Positions 8,625 to 18,013 of a DNA stretch of 64,000 nt are shown here, one piece after another. The notes under the pieces are model-generated. The model was given only the letters and a program-made list of their open reading frames with translations, did not search any database and had not been told where the DNA came from. The stretch covers positions 40,467 to 104,466 of the forward strand of contig NZ_CAMLOV010000001.1 of the NCBI RefSeq assembly GCF_946481715.1, in the 5' to 3' direction. The stretch comes from an uncultured Mucilaginibacter sp. (lineage in GTDB: Bacteria; Bacteroidota; Bacteroidia; Sphingobacteriales; Sphingobacteriaceae). Within the stretch, counting starts at the first letter, position 1, and every line of letters begins with the position of its first letter. The position numbers and the translations under genes are program-made.

Positions 8625-10457
8625 TTAATCTGCGTTAAAAGCCTGCATATCAATCAGCTTTCGGTAAGTGCCCTTATTTAGCATCAGCTCCTGATGGCTG
8701 CCTTGCTCTACTACTTTGCCGGCCTCCAGCACAATAATAATATCGGCATTTTGAATGGTGCTTAAGCGGTGCGCTATGATGAGCGAAGTACGGTTCTTCA
8801 TCAGGTTATTCAAAGCATCCTGCACCAGTTTTTCCGATTCGGTATCCAATGCCGAGGTAGCTTCATCCAGCAGCATGATAGGGGGATTGTTTAGCACCGC
8901 CCTTGCAATACAAATACGCTGCCTTTGCCCGCCGGAGAGTTTGGCCCCCCTGTCGCCAACGTTGGTATCGTAACCTTTATCTGTTTCCAAAATAAAATTA
9001 TGGGCATTGGCTATGCGCGCGGCCGCCTCTACCTCGCCGGGCTGTACATCTTTTTTACCAAAGGCTATATTATTGTAAATGGTATCGTTAAACAGTACCG
9101 ATTCCTGGTTTACCACGCCCATTAAAGCACGCAGCGAATACGAGCTTACCTGTTTAATATCTTTTCCGTCTATTGTTATGGTGCCTTCCTGCGGGTCCAT
9201 AAAGCGGGGGATCAGGTCCATCATGGTAGATTTACCCCCGCCCGACGGGCCTACCAGGGCCACTGATTTCCCTTTTGGCACGGTGATGTTTACGTTTGAT
9301 AAAACCTGCTTCTCCAGGTAAGCAAAGGTTACATTTTCAAAGCGGATGGCATCGTTAAAGCCGGTGAGTTCCACGGCATCTTTTGCATCCATTACCAAAG
9401 GTTTTTCATCTATCAGCGCCAGCACGCGTTCGCCCGCTGCTATGCCCGAATGGATATTACCGAAAGAGTCTGTAATGGCTTTGGCAGGGCGTACCAATTG
9501 AGAAAACAATACAATAAAAGAAACGAAGTTTTTTGCATTGAGCTCTGAGGTGTGGTTAAATATCATATACCCGCCGTACAGCATAATGAATGCCACCATG
9601 GTGATAGATAAGGCCTCGGATACCGGGGAGGCCAGTTGCTGGCGCCTCGCCATCGACTTTGCAATTTTAGAATAACGCTTATTTTCCTCATTAAAGCGCT
9701 CTTTTACAAAATCGGTAGCGTTAAAAGCTTTTACTATTTTAATTCCGGAGAGGGCTTCGTCCAGGTAGCTGATCATGTTACTGTACGATTGCTGCCCCGC
9801 TATGGCCTGCGCCTTTAAGCGTTTTACAATACGCGATATGATAAAGCCGGACAGTGGCAGCACCAGCAGCGAAATGAGCGTGAGCTTAACCGATATTAAA
9901 AACAGCGCCACTAAAAAACCAATGAGTTGTAAAGGTTCTTTAACAACTACCTGCAGTGTACTGGTTACCGAAAATTGAACCACCTGCACATCTGATGACA
10001 CTTTGGTTAAAATATCGCCCTTGCGCTCGTTATTAAAAAAACCGAGATGCAGGTTCATTACGTTATTGAACACCTCGCGGCGTAAATTTAACAGGGTATA
10101 AACCCTCAGGTTCTCCATGATGCGCTGAGAGAGGTACCTGAAAAAATTGCCTAAAAAAACCGAAACAACGGTTACCGCGCAAACAAATTTGAGGGCAGTC
10201 CACCTGTCGTAGTTTGTAAGGTAATATTGCAGGTAATATTTAAACCAGCCCGAGATATCGAGCGCTGATGGCTTAGCCGCGGATGCCGCTGCTTTGGCGG
10301 TTTCGCCCCCAAAATCAAACAAAGTTGTTAACAGCGGCCCTATCAATACAATTACACTGGTGCTAAATATTACGTATAACAGCGTGAAAATTACATAGGG
10401 CACAGCAAATTTCCCGATTGGTTTTGCAAAGGACAGCAGACGAAAGTATGTCTTCAT
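8625..10457 (-). CDS. MsbA-like ABC transporter (fused membrane and ATPase domains)
   Basis: 610 residues; ATG at 10457 preferred (M-K-T-Y-F-R-L-L) over an upstream in-frame start. Six-helix exporter domain (about 15-340), then an ATPase domain with Walker A G-P-S-G-G-G-K-S-T, signature L-S-G-G-Q-R-Q-R-I, Walker B I-M-L-L-D-E-A-T-S-A-L-D and the switch His in I-A-H-R-L-S-T-I. As a homodimer it would flip a lipid, most plausibly lipid A-core given the six glycosyltransferase genes around it, but generic multidrug or lipid export cannot be excluded. A -7 element sits just upstream, so it may be transcribed separately from the GT9 gene behind it. Confidence 0.9.
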   Translation of the reverse strand: MKTYFRLLSFAKPIGKFAVPYVIFTLLYVIFSTSVIVLIGPLLTTLFDFGGETAKAAASAAKPSALDISGWFKYYLQYYLTNYDRWTALKFVCAVTVVSVFLGNFFRYLSQRIMENLRVYTLLNLRREVFNNVMNLHLGFFNNERKGDILTKVSSDVQVVQFSVTSTLQVVVKEPLQLIGFLVALFLISVKLTLISLLVLPLSGFIISRIVKRLKAQAIAGQQSYSNMISYLDEALSGIKIVKAFNATDFVKERFNEENKRYSKIAKSMARRQQLASPVSEALSITMVAFIMLYGGYMIFNHTSELNAKNFVSFIVLFSQLVRPAKAITDSFGNIHSGIAAGERVLALIDEKPLVMDAKDAVELTGFNDAIRFENVTFAYLEKQVLSNVNITVPKGKSVALVGPSGGGKSTMMDLIPRFMDPQEGTITIDGKDIKQVSSYSLRALMGVVNQESVLFNDTIYNNIAFGKKDVQPGEVEAAARIANAHNFILETDKGYDTNVGDRGAKLSGGQRQRICIARAVLNNPPIMLLDEATSALDTESEKLVQDALNNLMKNRTSLIIAHRLSTIQNADIIIVLEAGKVVEQGSHQELMLNKGTYRKLIDMQAFNAD

Positions 10458-10475
10458 TAAAAAATTATAGAGGTG

Positions 10476-10483
10476 CAAAGTTA
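10476..10483 (-). promoter_or_regulatory. -7 promoter element TAACTTTG (minus strand)
   Basis: Exact TAnnTTTG match on the minus strand, 18 bases before the ATG of the ABC transporter at 10457, inside the 57-base gap between it and the GT9 gene. Confidence 0.5.
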
Positions 10484-10514
10484 GCAGTAATTAGCTAATT
10501 ACCGTATGGTGCAA

Positions 10515-11657
10515 TTATGCAGGCAAAAGCAGCGGCTTTATGGCCTGCCAGGCCATATCAACCGTTATAATGCTAACGCAAGGGTAACGGTCATTTGCAT
10601 CCGTTTGGTATATACAGTTCCAATTGCAGTAATAGCAGTCCATTTTTTGGTAAACACAAAGTGGCCCGTTTGCAACATCGGCAGGGTAAGGTACAAACCT
10701 ATCAAAATGCCCTCCGCCGGTAATACAAACCGAAGGCGTATCCAGCGCAACAGCCAAGTGGATGGCACCGCTATCATTACCTATTATTAATGTTGCTGCC
10801 GCTACCATTTCTGCTAATTGCGGCAGGGTTGTTTTACCGGTAATATCAACAACATTGGCAGATGCAGCAAGTTGGCATATCAACGCATTTTCTTCTGCTT
10901 CATTAGCGCCGCCGGCAATGTAGATGGTTTGGGAGCTTTGCAAGCGAATGAGTTTAATCAGCGCAGCAAACTTTTCGCTTTCCCAACCCCGCTTTTGCAA
11001 GCCCGCACCGGGGAATATAATAATGCCCGCCTTCGGTTTTGGCGCTACAGGTATTGAAGGTTTATTTATTAAAAAGGATTCGCCCAGTACCTGCTGAAAA
11101 AAGAATTTATTGCGGTGGAACTCGTGGTATATTGTAGCCGGCAAGTTTAATCTGCGGGTATAAAACTTGTCGGTTTTGGCTTTGTATTTTTGCTCGATGC
11201 CTTCGGTATTGCTTTCAAAGCCTATAGTTTCTTTTGCGGCGCAAAGCGCCGCAAGCCCGTCGCTTATAAAAATGCGTGTGCTGGATGGGTTAAGCACCAC
11301 TTCATAATTCCGTTTAAATAGCTGCCATCCTAATTTAAAAACTGCACCCGGATAGTAATAAAGCTGCAGCGCTTTGGTGAAGTAAAATTTAGAAACCACC
11401 CCGCTATCGTATGCCAATGCCAAATCCTGCCACACCGCGTTGCCCAACAACTCTACTTCGTAATTGCGGTACTTTGCCGATCGCTTTACTTCTGCAATAA
11501 AATTCCTTACCAGGATATAATCGCCGATAGCATCCGTCTTGATAATGAGTAATCGCTTGCTTCCGCTGCCGCGAAACAAGGCAAAAAAACGGAACAGGTA
11601 GGGTAGCTTCAGCAGTATGAATCGGGTAAGCCTGAATAAATTCCTGTTTTGAGCCAT
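10515..11657 (-). CDS. Glycosyltransferase family 9 (heptosyltransferase-like)
   Basis: 380 residues from the ATG at 11657. N-terminal half begins with the GT9-type K-T-D-A-I-G-D-Y-I-L-V-R-N-F; C-terminal half has G-I-I-I-F-P-G-A-G and I-G-N-D-S-G-A-I-H-L-A-V-A, the donor-binding D-S-G-x-x-H signature. GT9 enzymes add heptose or related sugars to the LPS inner core on the cytoplasmic face. A Cys cluster near the C-terminus (C-V-Y-Q-K-M-D-C-Y-Y-C-N-W-N-C) is conspicuous and could bind metal or form disulphides. Followed downstream by the MsbA-like exporter; divergent from the GT2 gene. Confidence 0.88.
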   Translation of the reverse strand: MAQNRNLFRLTRFILLKLPYLFRFFALFRGSGSKRLLIIKTDAIGDYILVRNFIAEVKRSAKYRNYEVELLGNAVWQDLALAYDSGVVSKFYFTKALQLYYYPGAVFKLGWQLFKRNYEVVLNPSSTRIFISDGLAALCAAKETIGFESNTEGIEQKYKAKTDKFYTRRLNLPATIYHEFHRNKFFFQQVLGESFLINKPSIPVAPKPKAGIIIFPGAGLQKRGWESEKFAALIKLIRLQSSQTIYIAGGANEAEENALICQLAASANVVDITGKTTLPQLAEMVAAATLIIGNDSGAIHLAVALDTPSVCITGGGHFDRFVPYPADVANGPLCVYQKMDCYYCNWNCIYQTDANDRYPCVSIITVDMAWQAIKPLLLPA

Positions 11658-11761
11658 TAACAAACGGTAGATTGAAATTTACTTTGTATACTTTTTCGGG
11701 CTTTAATATTTACTTTGCGCCGGATAAGAGCAGCAAATATAACAGTATACCTTCCTTAAAA

Positions 11762-12469
11762 ATGACCGCCGCAATAATGAATGATAAAATAAGCATCATA
11801 GTGGTTACTTACAATGCGGCAAAAACCCTGCAAACCTGCCTCGATAGCGTTTATATGCAGACCTATCCGGGCATCGAACTCATTGTTATTGACGGCGACA
11901 GCACAGATGGCACGCAGGAAATTTTAAAGGCAAACAGCAACAAGATCAATTACTGGAAAAGCGAGCCGGATACGGGCATTTACGATGCCATGAATAAAGC
12001 ACTTAAACAGGCCACGGGCGAATGGATCTATTTCCTGGGTGCCGACGACGAGTTACTGCCCGCTTTCTCCGCCATGGCCACCGAACTAAAAAGCCCAAAC
12101 ACCATCTATTATGGTAGTGTGCTCACCCGCGGGCTACAACCCCTCGGCCCGGTGTCTGTTTATTATTGGGCCAAGCACGGTGTTATCCAGCAATCTATTA
12201 TTTACCCCAAAATAGTGTTCGAAAAATACAGTTATAATTTAAAATACAAATCATCTGCCGATTTTGCCCTGAACATGCAGTGCTTCGGCGATAAACACCT
12301 TGAGTTTAAATACCTCGACCATGTGATTGCCAGGTTTGCCGATACAGGCGTTTCGGGCCAATCGCGGGATATGGTTTTTGAGCGAGATAAACCGGGGCTT
12401 ATTTTAAAGAATTTTGGCTTTAAAATTTGGTTAAGGTTTACCATCAGGAAACTAAGAGGGAAAAATTAA
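11762..12469 (+). CDS. Glycosyltransferase family 2
   Basis: About 235 residues. The start is taken at the ATG at 11762; a second ATG at 11777 (M-N-D-K-I-S-I-I-V-V-T-Y-N) is equally possible, while the longer frame upstream looks non-coding. The GT-A fold begins at once with I-S-I-I-V-V-T-Y-N-A, followed by V-I-D-G-D-S-T-D-G-T and the metal-binding-type F-L-G-A-D-D-E. The pattern S-E-P-D-T-G-I-Y-D-A-M-N-K-A is typical of the WcaA/PslC-like GT2 subgroup that builds exopolysaccharide or O-antigen units. It is the only plus-strand gene of the glycosyltransferase cluster. Confidence 0.9.
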   Translation: MTAAIMNDKISIIVVTYNAAKTLQTCLDSVYMQTYPGIELIVIDGDSTDGTQEILKANSNKINYWKSEPDTGIYDAMNKALKQATGEWIYFLGADDELLPAFSAMATELKSPNTIYYGSVLTRGLQPLGPVSVYYWAKHGVIQQSIIYPKIVFEKYSYNLKYKSSADFALNMQCFGDKHLEFKYLDHVIARFADTGVSGQSRDMVFERDKPGLILKNFGFKIWLRFTIRKLRGKN

Positions 12470-12482
12470 CGTCGCGAAAGCC

Positions 12483-13547
12483 TTAGCGGCTGGCCAATAC
12501 TTCCTCGTATAGCTTCAAGTACTGCTTCGCGGTATCATCCCAATTATACTTTTCGGCCTGTGCCATTACTGATGTCGAACGGCTGTTTGCTTTAAAATCG
12601 TCCATCCCGTTTTTAAAAACCTGCTGCATGGCGGCGGCTTCAAAACTTTCAAAGTAATAGGCAGCATCGCCTGCTATTTCGGGCAGCGAGGTACGGGTAG
12701 AACAAAACACAGGCTTGCCAAAATGCATTGCCTCAATAACGGGCAGGCCAAAGCCCTCTGCTATAGAGGGGAATACAAAGGCCTCGCAGTTTTTATAGTA
12801 CCATGCACGGTCGTCGTCGCTTACAGGTCCGGTTATTTTTAGACGGTCCAGGCAGTTGTATTTTTTTGCCTGCTCCACAATTTCTGCTTCGTATGGTGTT
12901 TTTATCCCCGATATCACCAATTCATAATCATTCCCGGCAAGTAAAGCGGGCAGTACGTGAAAGTTCTTCTTGGGCGATACAATGCCTATGGCAAACAAAA
13001 AGGGCCGTAGGGGTATGTATGCCGGGCTATGCCCCTCCTTTATTATCAGTTTATCTGCACCATTGTAAATCACGCTGATTTTGCCGGCAACATGCGGAAA
13101 ATAAGCAAGGACATCGTTTTTGGTGAAGTTAGAGATGGTTACTATCCTATCGCATTTGTTGATGCGCTGGCCTAATTTGTCAAGATAGGTTTTCAGCTTA
13201 TCGGGGGGAAGGTTCTCGTGTACCTGGTTAATATCGTGTATGGTAAGTATTTTTTTTCCGCTATGTACTTTCTTCGGTTTCAGTCGCGAAAGCTGATCGG
13301 TAAAGTGGAACAGGGCTACTTTATTGCTGTTGATAAAGAAAAACTTATTATACTTTTTAAGATAAGTTTTTTCCACAGCATCGGCATCAAACTCGCTGGC
13401 AGTACCCGGATATAAGAAATAATCAAGATCAAAACGGGACGAATTGTTGCGCAGCAGCGCCTTACCCAGGCTTTTACCAAAGGAGTACAACCCGGTATTG
13501 CGGTAACGCATGGAATCGAATGTAACTAAAACACGTGGCTTACTCAT
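12483..13547 (-). CDS. Glycosyltransferase family 4 (GT-B fold)
   Basis: 354 residues from the ATG at 13547, which overlaps the TGA of the upstream GT9 gene by four bases (ATGA), so the two are translationally coupled. N-terminal Rossmann half with R-V-L-V-T-F-D-S-M; C-terminal half with the retaining GT4 E-x7-E signature in I-A-E-G-F-G-L-P-V-I-E-A-M and a donor-site S-P-K-K-N-F. Resembles mannosyl- or glucosyltransferases of O-antigen and capsule clusters. Probably acts on the same LPS core/O-unit as its neighbours; the donor sugar cannot be read from sequence. Confidence 0.9.
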   Translation of the reverse strand: MSKPRVLVTFDSMRYRNTGLYSFGKSLGKALLRNNSSRFDLDYFLYPGTASEFDADAVEKTYLKKYNKFFFINSNKVALFHFTDQLSRLKPKKVHSGKKILTIHDINQVHENLPPDKLKTYLDKLGQRINKCDRIVTISNFTKNDVLAYFPHVAGKISVIYNGADKLIIKEGHSPAYIPLRPFLFAIGIVSPKKNFHVLPALLAGNDYELVISGIKTPYEAEIVEQAKKYNCLDRLKITGPVSDDDRAWYYKNCEAFVFPSIAEGFGLPVIEAMHFGKPVFCSTRTSLPEIAGDAAYYFESFEAAAMQQVFKNGMDDFKANSRSTSVMAQAEKYNWDDTAKQYLKLYEEVLASR

Positions 13548-14512
13548 ACCCAACTGCTAATTATGGCTGCAACTTTATCAACTGTAATACTATCCAGGCT
13601 ACCGCCATAACTCTCCAGCACCTGCGCCTTTTTGCCTATTGGTGCCCACCTGCCGGGATGTATTGGCCGGGTAGACGGAAACAACCCTAAAGCATGTATG
13701 CCCAAAGCTGCCGCCAAATGCAAAGGCCCCGTGCCCGACGCCAACAAACCATCTGCCTTACTCATAAACGCGATGAGTTCATCCAGTGCCATTTGCCCTG
13801 TTAGGTCAACCACGTTTGCCGGAAGGGTTTTTATCCAGTCCTGTAGCACCACCTGCTCCTTGTCAGATCCGGTAATGAACAGTTTAAACTTATCCGGAGG
13901 CAAAACATCTGCCAGCCCTTTAAATTTATCAAGCCCCCACTCAGCCCCGCTGCCATTCGATTTTGGGTGCAGGATGAGATTGAATTTATCGGCAGCCAAC
14001 AAAACATTAAATTTTGCAGGCAATTCAATGCGTGGCACAAAGGTATTATGATTGATAATAGCATCAAGCGGTTGCACTTCTTTTAAGCCCAGCGGCCGTA
14101 GCAAGGCCAGGTTTAGCTGCGCTTCGTGCAAGTCAGAATTTTTGCGGCTCAGCCTTACCAGCTTGTTGCAGGTATGCCAGTGGAACAGCCTGTTGGTGGT
14201 ACCTATCCGTATTTTGATACCTGCTTGGTTGGCCAATGCCGCTACATGCTTATTGGGGAACACGTGGATAATGGCATCGATATTTTTACTGCGGAGGTAC
14301 TCCCGCTGTTCCCGCCCGCCTAACTTTAAAAGCTCTGTATAATCTATAAACTCATCAACATAAGGGCTGCATTTAATTACCGGTGCTGTGTAGGTACGCC
14401 CTAAAAACGACACCCGGGCATTGGGGTACAAACTTTTTAAATAGCCCGCCATGGGCAGGGTGAGTACCACATCGCCAATGGCATCTGTACGGCTAATGAG
14501 CAGGTGGTTCAA
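13544..14512 (-). CDS. Glycosyltransferase family 9 (heptosyltransferase-like), second copy
   Basis: 322 residues starting M-N-H-L-L-I-S-R-T-D-A-I-G-D-V-V-L-T-L-P, the canonical N-terminus of ADP-heptose:LPS heptosyltransferases. The C-terminal donor site is D-G-L-L-A-S-G-T-G-P-L-H-L-A-A-A-L-G, with S-G-T-G-x-x-H instead of D-S-G-x-x-H, a common variant. It is a diverged relative of the GT9 at 10515-11657. Four-base overlap with the following GT4 gene; 31 bases behind the GT90 gene, so GT90-GT9-GT4 form one transcription unit. Confidence 0.92.
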   Translation of the reverse strand: MNHLLISRTDAIGDVVLTLPMAGYLKSLYPNARVSFLGRTYTAPVIKCSPYVDEFIDYTELLKLGGREQREYLRSKNIDAIIHVFPNKHVAALANQAGIKIRIGTTNRLFHWHTCNKLVRLSRKNSDLHEAQLNLALLRPLGLKEVQPLDAIINHNTFVPRIELPAKFNVLLAADKFNLILHPKSNGSGAEWGLDKFKGLADVLPPDKFKLFITGSDKEQVVLQDWIKTLPANVVDLTGQMALDELIAFMSKADGLLASGTGPLHLAAALGIHALGLFPSTRPIHPGRWAPIGKKAQVLESYGGSLDSITVDKVAAIISSWV

Positions 14513-14543
14513 AATCTAATTTTTAAAGGCGCGTTTAATTTAT

Positions 14544-15530
14544 TCAATTCAGGCTATTATCGCTTAACTGGCCGGTGTACTTAAAATATTTTTGCAATAC
14601 CAGCAAAGCGATCAGGCGTTCCTGTTTTTTATCTGCAAATTGTTTAACATATTGGTTAGCGTTGCGGGCAATTATCTCCGCTTCGCCGGGATGTCTCAAA
14701 TAATACTTAAGTTTTTCCTCAAGGTCTGTATAGTCATCTTTTATAGCAATATAATGGTAGCCGGGTATCAACCGCCCCTCCATAAACCAGGTTTCGTATT
14801 TGGGCACAGGCATAACAGCTACCGAATTTGACGACATGATCCATTTTAAATTGGTGGCCACATCATTCCCCTCCAGGCTCAGGATAAACTTATACCCTAA
14901 ATGCTCTGCTATGCCTATTTTGGGTTTAAGCCACTCCGCATTGCCCCCCATTTTATTCACTTGCCCCAAATTGCAAAACGCATGGCCAAAGTACATCTCC
15001 ATAAACCGGGTGCGGTGTGGCTGGGTCATCACACCGCGGCCTATCAATAAATCTTTTTTAGCGGCAAATGGCAGGCTGTCTTTTACAAAAACAAAATGCC
15101 GCCTTTTATCAAGGTTCAGCAATATGGCGTTGGCGTTATTGCCCGCTACCGGCCTGCTTTTTTGTATAGATGGCAGCGCCGCAACATGTGTTACATCACC
15201 AAAAAGAAAATTTGCTTTAAGGCTTTTATCGAAATACCGGGTGTATTCATAGGTATCGAAGTTGTAGGATTTGGGGCTTTTAAACATTTGCATATCCTTT
15301 AAACAAATCACTTCGTTGCCTTCAACCGGCGTAAGGCTACTAAGTTTATTGTAATAGTTAACCCTGTCCCATACCGCACCTGCGTTGTACTTATCAATCT
15401 CATTTAACCTTTTCTGAAGAGATTTTTGGTACAGCACCGCCGGCACGGCTTGCCGCAGTATGTTTTTTGCGTAGTAAACAACAGTAGCTTTTTTTATTTT
15501 GCCAATAAACGATACCCCGGTAGCCTTCAT
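14544..15530 (-). CDS. Glycosyltransferase family 90 (CAP10-like)
   Basis: 328 residues. The core reads D-V-T-H-V-A-A-L-P-S-I-Q-K-S-R-P, L-L-N-L-D-K-R-R-H-F, a G-R-G-V dipeptide region and K-F-I-L-S-L-E-G-N-D-V-A-T-N-L-K-W-I-M-S-S, which matches the GT90/LPS-modifying CAP10 family (donor-site Asp/Arg residues and the E-G-N-D-V motif). In bacteria these enzymes add xylose or glucose to LPS or glycans. It is first in the GT90-GT9-GT4 unit. No signal peptide, so cytoplasmic. Confidence 0.87.
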   Translation of the reverse strand: MKATGVSFIGKIKKATVVYYAKNILRQAVPAVLYQKSLQKRLNEIDKYNAGAVWDRVNYYNKLSSLTPVEGNEVICLKDMQMFKSPKSYNFDTYEYTRYFDKSLKANFLFGDVTHVAALPSIQKSRPVAGNNANAILLNLDKRRHFVFVKDSLPFAAKKDLLIGRGVMTQPHRTRFMEMYFGHAFCNLGQVNKMGGNAEWLKPKIGIAEHLGYKFILSLEGNDVATNLKWIMSSNSVAVMPVPKYETWFMEGRLIPGYHYIAIKDDYTDLEEKLKYYLRHPGEAEIIARNANQYVKQFADKKQERLIALLVLQKYFKYTGQLSDNSLN

Positions 15531-15603
15531 TCTACATAGCCTGTTTTATAGGGCCACGATGCAAATATACTTATATCGGCATCTATACTTTTTAAATAGG
15601 CAA

Positions 15604-15611
15604 TACTTTTG
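15604..15611 (+). promoter_or_regulatory. -7 promoter element TACTTTTG
   Basis: Exact TAnnTTTG match 21 bases before the ATG of meaB, in the 102-base divergent gap with the GT90 gene. No -33 element is obvious. Confidence 0.45.
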
Positions 15612-15632
15612 TTACTTTATAGCCTGCGGCAC

Positions 15633-16544
15633 ATGACAAACAAAACCCTACATAGCAACTCAACTCCTATCGATTTTCGAAAGGTGGCGCGCGAGCTTAC
15701 CGTTGTGGAAAACAACCTGCCGGGTGCCGGGGAGCTTTTAAAGTCGCTGCCTTACAGTAATGTACCAATAACCGGCATTACCGGCCCGCCGGGTGCGGGT
15801 AAGAGCACACTGGTAAACGCTATTATCTTTTACCTGCTGGCAAAAGGCAAAAAGGTCGCCATTTTGGCTATCGACCCAACTTCGCCCTTTAACTTCGGCT
15901 CGTTACTGGGCGATAGGATACGCATGGCCACGCACTTTAACCATCCGGACGTATTTATCCGGTCATTGGCTACCCGGGGGTCTTTGGGTGGCTTGTCTGC
16001 CAAAACCATTGAAATGACCGATGTACTGCGCGCGTCCGGCTTCGACCATATACTAATCGAAACCGTTGGAGTGGGGCAATCTGAAGTAGAAATTGCCGGG
16101 CTGGCCGATACTACCTTTGTAGTGTTGGTACCCGAAGCGGGCGACGAGATCCAAAATATCAAATCGGGCGTGATGGAAATTGCTGATGCGTTTATCATTA
16201 ACAAAGCCGATCGTGACGGCGCGGATCTATTTATCAATAACCTAAAAAAAATCATCCATCAAAAAGAGGGCGCGTTTATTCCAATCATCCGCGCAGTGGC
16301 AACCAAAAACGAAGGCATCGATGAAATTGCCGATATGATATTGTCGCCGGCCAAAGCAGCCAACAGCCGCCGCGAATTACTGCTCACCCAAAAGGCATAC
16401 AACCTCATCCAGCAGAACCGGATGGCAGGGGTAGATAAAAAAAAGCTTCAGCAATTGCTTGCCGAAGCCTTGAAAAAAGAAAGGTTTAACCTGTATTTAT
16501 TTATTTCGGATTTCGAACGTTCGATGTCGGACTTAAAGGATTGA
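15633..16544 (+). CDS. meaB: Methylmalonyl-CoA mutase-associated GTPase MeaB
   Basis: 303 residues from the ATG at 15633. G3E-family P-loop GTPase that guards B12 loading and reactivation of methylmalonyl-CoA mutase. Walker A G-P-P-G-A-G-K-S-T at 51-59, the following L-A-I-D-P-T-S-P strand, E-T-V-G-V-G-Q-S-E-V and the base-recognition I-N-K-A-D motif are all present, and the dimerisation tail is intact. A mutase gene is not adjacent; the only B12-dependent partner in the window is the free-standing cobalamin-binding protein at 62095-62517. The older name ArgK for this family is misleading. Confidence 0.92.
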   Translation: MTNKTLHSNSTPIDFRKVARELTVVENNLPGAGELLKSLPYSNVPITGITGPPGAGKSTLVNAIIFYLLAKGKKVAILAIDPTSPFNFGSLLGDRIRMATHFNHPDVFIRSLATRGSLGGLSAKTIEMTDVLRASGFDHILIETVGVGQSEVEIAGLADTTFVVLVPEAGDEIQNIKSGVMEIADAFIINKADRDGADLFINNLKKIIHQKEGAFIPIIRAVATKNEGIDEIADMILSPAKAANSRRELLLTQKAYNLIQQNRMAGVDKKKLQQLLAEALKKERFNLYLFISDFERSMSDLKD

Positions 16545-16575
16545 CCGGTAAATCTGACATCGAAAAACCAAATTC

Positions 16576-17865
16576 TTAAGAGTTTATTATCTCCTCGATA
16601 TGCTCCGCTTCTACCGGTATATCTGCCATTAAATCTATGTTGCCTTCTTTAGTAATGAGAATGTTGTTCTCTAAACGGATGCCCAAACCTTCGGCAGGGA
16701 TGTAGATGCCGGGCTCGCAGGTAAGGATGTTGCCAACCTCGAAGGGTTTGTAACGACTGGCAAAATCGTGTACATCTAAACCCAGGTGGTGCGAAGTGCC
16801 ATGCATAAAATACTTTTTATATAATGGCGATTTAGGGTCCTGCTTGGCCACATCGTGTTTATCCAATAAGCCAAGCCCAATTAATTCGCTTTCCATTATT
16901 TTACCCACCTCGTCGTGGTATTCATTCCAAATGGTGCCGGCCACAATCATTTGGGTAGCGGCTTTCATTACCCGCAGCACGGCATCGTACACCTCGCGCT
17001 GGCGTTTTGTAAAGCGGCCGTTAACCGGGATAGAGCGTGTCATATCTGCATTGTAGTTGGCATACTCGGCGCCAAAATCAAGCAAAATAACGTCCCCATC
17101 CTTACAAACCTGGTTATTATCGATGTAGTGCAGCACGTTGGCGTTGTTGCCCGATGCTATAATTGGGCTGTAAGCATGGCCTGTTCCGCGTTGTTTTATA
17201 AACTCGTGTATAATCTCGGCCTCAATTTCGTACTCTGCTACACCAGGCTGTACAAATTTTAGTACACGTACAAATGCATCGCGCGTCAGCCCGCAGGCTA
17301 TTTTTGTAAGTTCGATTTCCGTATCCGATTTTACAACACGTAAGTCGCGCAGTATCAATGCCGAGCGCTCGTAATGATGCAAAGGGTATTTTAAGCGTAG
17401 TGCTTCGTACATGCGCATATCGCGGTACGGCACTGTGTGGGTGTAACGGTCGTTTTCGTTTGTGTTAATATAAACGTTATCAGCGTAATTAATGATCCCA
17501 TGCAAAATACTATCGTAATCTTGTAGCCAAAAGATGGTTTGGATGCCCGATGCCGCACGCGCTTCTTCCTTAGTGTACTTATGACCCTCCCAAATTGCAA
17601 TATGTTCGCTGGTTTGTCTTAAAAACAGTACTTCTTTGTATAGTGGATTAGGACAATCAGGAAATAAAACCAAAATACTCTGTTCCTGGTCTATGCCCGA
17701 GAGGTAAAAAAAATCAGGATTTTGCTTAAAAATAAAGTTTTGGTCGCCACTGCGTAAAAACTCGTCATTTGAATGGAAAACAGCTATAGAACGGGGCTTA
17801 AGTCGCGAAACGAAATTTTTTCTATTTATTGTAAATAGTTGCTCATTTACAGGTAGATATTTCAT
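16576..17865 (-). CDS. Xaa-Pro aminopeptidase (M24B, aminopeptidase P type)
   Basis: 429 residues, no signal peptide, so cytoplasmic. N-terminal aminopeptidase P domain (about 1-150) including F-F-Y-L-S-G-I-D, then the pita-bread catalytic domain. The dinuclear metal ligands are visible: Asp in L-L-D-F-G-A-E, Asp in N-A-D-M-T-R-S, His in H-G-T-S-H-H-L-G-L-D-V-H-D, Glu in C-E-P-G-I-Y and Glu in R-L-E-N-N. Releases N-terminal residues preceding proline. Convergent with meaB (31-base gap) and divergent from the OmpA-family gene. Confidence 0.94.
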   Translation of the reverse strand: MKYLPVNEQLFTINRKNFVSRLKPRSIAVFHSNDEFLRSGDQNFIFKQNPDFFYLSGIDQEQSILVLFPDCPNPLYKEVLFLRQTSEHIAIWEGHKYTKEEARAASGIQTIFWLQDYDSILHGIINYADNVYINTNENDRYTHTVPYRDMRMYEALRLKYPLHHYERSALILRDLRVVKSDTEIELTKIACGLTRDAFVRVLKFVQPGVAEYEIEAEIIHEFIKQRGTGHAYSPIIASGNNANVLHYIDNNQVCKDGDVILLDFGAEYANYNADMTRSIPVNGRFTKRQREVYDAVLRVMKAATQMIVAGTIWNEYHDEVGKIMESELIGLGLLDKHDVAKQDPKSPLYKKYFMHGTSHHLGLDVHDFASRYKPFEVGNILTCEPGIYIPAEGLGIRLENNILITKEGNIDLMADIPVEAEHIEEIINS

Positions 17866-18013
17866 AAATCAGGAATATATATTTTAATAAAAACAATTTA
17901 TTTTTATTATTTGTAGTAGTAATTATGAATTTTGGAACAAAGTTTGGTAATCGTTTCAAACATAATTACTAATTTTGAAAAAAATCACAATTAAATCGTT
18001 TAATCTTAAAACT

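Noticed and set aside
8603..8653. N-terminal extension of the DUF5672-like gene into the ABC transporter gene
   Set aside because: The extension overlaps coding sequence of the transporter, and the internal ATG at 8602 directly precedes the first conserved strand.
11690..11740. Possible TTTACTTTG promoters in the divergent gap before the GT2 gene
   Set aside because: They have one base too few to match TAnnTTTG and cannot be assigned with confidence.
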